Source: Actinobacteria bacterium UBA2541 (GTDB taxonomy: Bacteria; Actinomycetota; Actinomycetes; Nanopelagicales; Nanopelagicaceae). Taken from it: 8,504 nucleotides of DNA. Where the stretch lies: NCBI GenBank assembly GCA_002340925.1, contig DDMR01000050.1, forward strand, positions 1 through 8,504, in the 5' to 3' direction. Positions 5,840 to 8,504 of the stretch are shown piece after piece; positions within the stretch are counted from its first letter, which is position 1, and each line of letters begins with the position of its first letter. The notes under the pieces are model-generated. The model saw nothing but the letters and a program-made list of their open reading frames with translations, did no database searches and was not told the origin of the DNA. The position numbers were made by a program, and so were the translations under genes.

Positions 5840-6678
5840 GAACTCAAGTCAAACGCAAAAAAGGATTCGCGCCCTATCTGGTTCTGGGTAGCTTAATTAC
5901 GATGGCCCTTGTGTGGCTTTTTCCAATGTTTATCGCTTTCATAAATGCCTTCAAAACTCCACAGGAATTTGTTCAAAACGGAGTTTTGGCGATACCTAAC
6001 GAATGGGATTTCTCTAAATTTGGAAAATTCTGGAGTGAAGTTGATTTCACGAAGAAGTTAATGAATTCAGTTCAAGTATCCCTCCTTGTTGCACTAATTG
6101 CCGTATTTTTGAGCTTCCTAACCGCTTATGCAATTGGTATTGGGCGAGTAAAAGGACGAACCTGGATCTTGGGATTCTTCATGGTGGCATTTACCATCCC
6201 TCAAGAAGCACTTATTTATCCACTGTATTCAATATCTAAAACGCTAAGCCTCTATGACAACATTTGGTCAATCATTATTATTTTTGGTGTTTTATCTACA
6301 GGATTTGGCACCTACTTGCTTTCTTCTGTGATGAGCACTTTTCCCGACGAACTGTTAGAGGCAGCTCGAATAGATGGCGCTAGTCCATGGAGAATCCTTC
6401 GAAGTATTGTCCTACCCCTTCTTCGCCCAACCCTTTTTGTTTTGGCGACTATGTTTTTCATCTTCACATGGAACGAATTTTTGATTCCGCTCGTTATGTT
6501 GCCATCAAATGATAATCAAACTGTGACTCTTGCCATGGCAGTTACCACAGGCCAATTCACTAGTGATTCCACTGCGCGCGCTGCTGCTGCCCTTATTGGC
6601 TTCATGCCATCTGTAATCTTCTTTCTCATATTCCAGAGAACACTTATGCGGGGAATAACTATGGGAGCGGTGAAATAG
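5836..6678 (+). CDS. ABC sugar transporter permease, MalG/UgpE type (AglG-like)
   Basis: This 280-aa membrane protein pairs with the preceding permease to form the sugar channel. A basic N-terminus (KRKKG) precedes about six hydrophobic segments (roughly 14-38, 75-99, 109-131, 141-164, 196-218 and 251-267). The EAA motif is at 175-194 (EAARIDGASPWRILRSIVLP). The C-terminus FQRTLMRGITMGAVK matches the RGxTxGAVKG ending typical of MalG/UgpE-type permeases, apart from the final Gly. The ATG lies in the ATGA overlap with the upstream stop, so translation is probably coupled; GGGA at 5823-5826 may also assist. Four bases separate its stop from the glucosidase ATG, which ties transport and cleavage into one expression unit. 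Confidence 0.93.
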   Translation: MRTQVKRKKGFAPYLVLGSLITMALVWLFPMFIAFINAFKTPQEFVQNGVLAIPNEWDFSKFGKFWSEVDFTKKLMNSVQVSLLVALIAVFLSFLTAYAIGIGRVKGRTWILGFFMVAFTIPQEALIYPLYSISKTLSLYDNIWSIIIIFGVLSTGFGTYLLSSVMSTFPDELLEAARIDGASPWRILRSIVLPLLRPTLFVLATMFFIFTWNEFLIPLVMLPSNDNQTVTLAMAVTTGQFTSDSTARAAAALIGFMPSVIFFLIFQRTLMRGITMGAVK

Positions 6679-6682
6679 AAAG

Positions 6683-8362
6683 ATGAAAAAGAATGAAAAT
6701 TGGTGGCGTCAAGCTGCTATTTATCAGATATATCCGCGCTCTTTTAAAGACTCTAATGGAGATGGTATAGGTGATATCAAAGGCATTACTTCAAAAATAG
6801 ATTACCTAAAATCCTTGAGCCTTGATGCAGTATGGCTAAGCCCTTTTTATCCATCTGATTTAGCAGATGGCGGATATGACGTTTCCGATTATCGCAACAT
6901 TGATCCTCGACTTGGGACGCTAAAGGATTTCGACAAAATGCTCAAAGCACTACACAATGCAGACATATCTGTAGTCGTAGACATTGTCCCAAATCATTCA
7001 TCAAACAAACATCCATGGTTTCAAGAAGCGCTCAACTCTGCGCCAGGTTCTGCCGCACGCAATCGATATATTTTTCGAGATGGCCGTGGAAAAAATGGGG
7101 AGATTGCGCCATCAGATGAAATTTCTCACTTCGCGCCATCGGCCTGGACTCGCACAACAAATGCCGATGGGACACCTGGGCAGTGGTACATGCACCTCTT
7201 TGCACCAGAGCAACCAGATTTCAATTGGGATAACCGTGAAGTTCAACTTGATTTCCTCAAAACTCTTCGCTTCTGGGCAGATCGCGGTGTTGATGGTTTT
7301 CGAGTCGATGTTGCGCATGCAATGAAGAAAGATTTCAAACGCTTACATATTGCTAAGAAGTCTATGGATGCCTTCAAAATTGCACAAGATGGCTCTGATA
7401 TTCTCTTTGACCGAAACGAAGTTCATGAAATCTTTAGAGAATGGCGCCAAGTATTCAATGAGTATGACCCACCACGCGTTGCTGTTGCGGAAGCATATGT
7501 TCAAGCAAAGCGCCGCATGCTCTACGCCCGGCCTGATGAACTAGGTCAGGCATTCAACTTTGATCTTTTAGGTGAAGATTTCGATGCACGCCGATTCAAG
7601 AAAGTTATTTCAGATAATATCCGCCTCGCTAAGTCAGAGGGATCTTCGTCTACATGGGTTCTAGATAACCATGATCGCATACGCCATGCCACTCGATATG
7701 GATTGCCTAAGAAAACCAACTTTATTGAATGGCTTCTGTCTGATGGAAAGAGTGCGAAGTTAGACCGCGCACTTGGACTAGCTAGAGCAAATGCCGCAAC
7801 AATGATGCTTTTAGCCCTTCCGGGTTGCACATATATCTACCAAGGGGAAGAGCTCGGACTATTTGAAGTTGAAGATATTCCTAAGGAAGATTTACAGGAC
7901 CCAGTTTGGTTTAGAAATGTTTATCCACAAATGGTCAAAGGCAAAGTATCTGGCCTTGCACTCATTCACACAGAAAAAGGTCGTGATGGTTGCCGTGTTC
8001 CACTTCCATGGGAATCAACAAAACCATCATTTGGATTCGGTCAGGAGAAATCTCATCTTCCACAACCAAAATGGTTTGCAAATTACGCAGCCGATAAGCA
8101 AGATGGAATTAAGGGATCCACTCTTTCTCTCTATCGCGACGCACTTGCACTTAGAAAGAAATTACAAACTGAAGAAGATTTACAGTGGATTCCAACAACT
8201 AATGCAGAAGTAATTCACTTTATTCGCCCTAATGGTTGGCAGTGCATAATGAACTTTAATGCAAAGTCATACAAGCTTCCCGCAGGAAAAGTCGTTCTGT
8301 CTAGTGGGCCAATTGTTGGTGGTAAGGTTGGCGCAAATACAACAGTTTGGCTCTTCGGTTAG
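6683..8362 (+). CDS. GH13 alpha-glucosidase, cytoplasmic (AglA-like, GH13_30 type)
   Basis: This 559-aa alpha-amylase-family glucosidase has no signal peptide, so it acts on imported sugar in the cytoplasm, releasing glucose from alpha-glucosides. The N-terminus WWRQAAIYQIYPRSF leads into the calcium-type loop DSNGDGIGD (23-31). The four conserved regions are DIVPNH (N104, H105), GFRVDVAH with nucleophile D209, VAEAYV with acid/base E270, and DNHDRIRH with transition-state D331, all at normal spacing. RYIFRDGRG, QWYMHLFAPEQPDFNW and RHATRYG match blocks I associate with actinobacterial alpha-glucosidases. The C-terminal about 80 residues fit the usual beta-sandwich. Two spots differ from the common pattern: SDEISHFAPSAW (144-155), where relatives usually have a Trp and FGG, and D328/R332 around the NHD motif. 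Valine follows the nucleophile, a position linked to alpha-1,6 versus alpha-1,4 preference. Exact specificity is open: maltose, isomaltose, sucrose or trehalose-like. Confidence 0.95.
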   Translation: MKKNENWWRQAAIYQIYPRSFKDSNGDGIGDIKGITSKIDYLKSLSLDAVWLSPFYPSDLADGGYDVSDYRNIDPRLGTLKDFDKMLKALHNADISVVVDIVPNHSSNKHPWFQEALNSAPGSAARNRYIFRDGRGKNGEIAPSDEISHFAPSAWTRTTNADGTPGQWYMHLFAPEQPDFNWDNREVQLDFLKTLRFWADRGVDGFRVDVAHAMKKDFKRLHIAKKSMDAFKIAQDGSDILFDRNEVHEIFREWRQVFNEYDPPRVAVAEAYVQAKRRMLYARPDELGQAFNFDLLGEDFDARRFKKVISDNIRLAKSEGSSSTWVLDNHDRIRHATRYGLPKKTNFIEWLLSDGKSAKLDRALGLARANAATMMLLALPGCTYIYQGEELGLFEVEDIPKEDLQDPVWFRNVYPQMVKGKVSGLALIHTEKGRDGCRVPLPWESTKPSFGFGQEKSHLPQPKWFANYAADKQDGIKGSTLSLYRDALALRKKLQTEEDLQWIPTTNAEVIHFIRPNGWQCIMNFNAKSYKLPAGKVVLSSGPIVGGKVGANTTVWLFG

Positions 8363-8390
8363 CACATATTGCGCGTAGTCAAAAATTGTT

Positions 8391-8420
8391 TTGAGTAAGA
8401 AGCTGCACCCACGCTATCCT
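8391..8420 (+). promoter_or_regulatory. Candidate rnpB promoter
   Basis: TTGAGT (8391-8396) and TATCCT (8415-8420) are 18 bp apart, placing the RNA start near 8427, where the RNase P RNA is expected to begin. It lies in the 64-bp gap after the glucosidase stop. No clear intrinsic terminator for the sugar operon is visible in that gap. Confidence 0.5.
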
Positions 8421-8426
8421 TCGCAT

Positions 8427-8504
8427 GAAGAGTCGCCCGGATCACCGCGTTATGAAAATACCGAGGAAAGTCCGGACTCCGAAGAGCAAAGTGGTGGCTA
8501 ACAG
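8427..8504 (+). ncRNA. rnpB: RNase P RNA, 5' portion (type A; runs off the window)
   Basis: This is the catalytic RNA that removes 5' leaders from tRNA precursors. The diagnostic conserved block GAGGAAAGTCCGGACTCC is at 8463-8480, followed by AGAGCAAAGTGGTGGCTAACAG, which matches the bacterial AGAGCAgGGTGnTGGCTAAC segment. Upstream, GTTAT-GAAA-ATAC (about 8448-8460) can form a hairpin with a GNRA-type loop in the P3 position. The 5' end at about 8427 is inferred from the promoter and is uncertain by several bases. The 3' part (most of the RNA) is outside the window. Confidence 0.93.

Noticed and set aside
1..8504. CRISPR array, tRNA genes, transposase or integrase genes
   Set aside because: No spaced direct-repeat array, tRNA-like TTCRANY arm in cloverleaf context, or mobile-element protein was seen on either strand.

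Overview
The window looks like chromosomal DNA of a small-genome, fairly AT-rich actinobacterium. The best guess is a freshwater planktonic lineage of the Ca. Nanopelagicales (acI) type. The guess rests on three things: the actinobacterial gene pair zinc-ribbon protein then RNase HI/acid phosphatase (the Rv2229c-Rv2228c order), a GH13 glucosidase with actinobacterial (GH13_30-like) sequence blocks, and tight spacing with moderate GC. The lineage is an inference; no 16S or marker gene is present.

Layout, left to right. Bases 1-102 hold the end of a C4 zinc-ribbon protein. Its stop codon abuts the start of a bifunctional RNase HI/phosphatase gene (103-1182, +). A transaldolase-family gene (1193-2269, -) converges on it with only 10 bp between. 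Next comes a LacI-family repressor gene (2365-3366, -). A divergent control region (3367-3510) separates the repressor from a rightward sugar-uptake operon: secreted solute-binding protein (3511-4797), two ABC permeases (4940-5839 and 5836-6678, overlapping by ATGA) and a cytoplasmic GH13 alpha-glucosidase (6683-8362). The window ends inside the 5' part of the RNase P RNA gene (rnpB, about 8427 onward), which has its own promoter.

How the genes fit together. The binding protein would capture an alpha-glucoside, the permease pair would import it, and the glucosidase would cleave it in the cytoplasm to glucose. The order LacI / SBP / permease / permease / glucosidase matches the agl-type alpha-glucoside loci of other actinobacteria. 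No ATPase gene is present, so a shared MsiK/UgpC-type ATPase elsewhere is expected. The divergent region holds an 18-bp near-perfect palindrome with a central CG, typical of LacI-family operators, and a related half-site 58 bp away. The palindrome overlaps the likely -35 of the repressor promoter and lies just after the predicted start of the SBP transcript.

Features of interest are mostly at fine scale: the two-operator control region, a 42-bp palindrome and a UUCG stem-loop between SBP and permease genes, a binding protein with no lipoprotein cysteine, a transaldolase homologue with Gln where classical enzymes have catalytic Glu, and unusual residues in the glucosidase active-site motifs. 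I see no wholly new system here; the locus reads as a sugar-utilisation cassette lying between two housekeeping RNA-metabolism genes.
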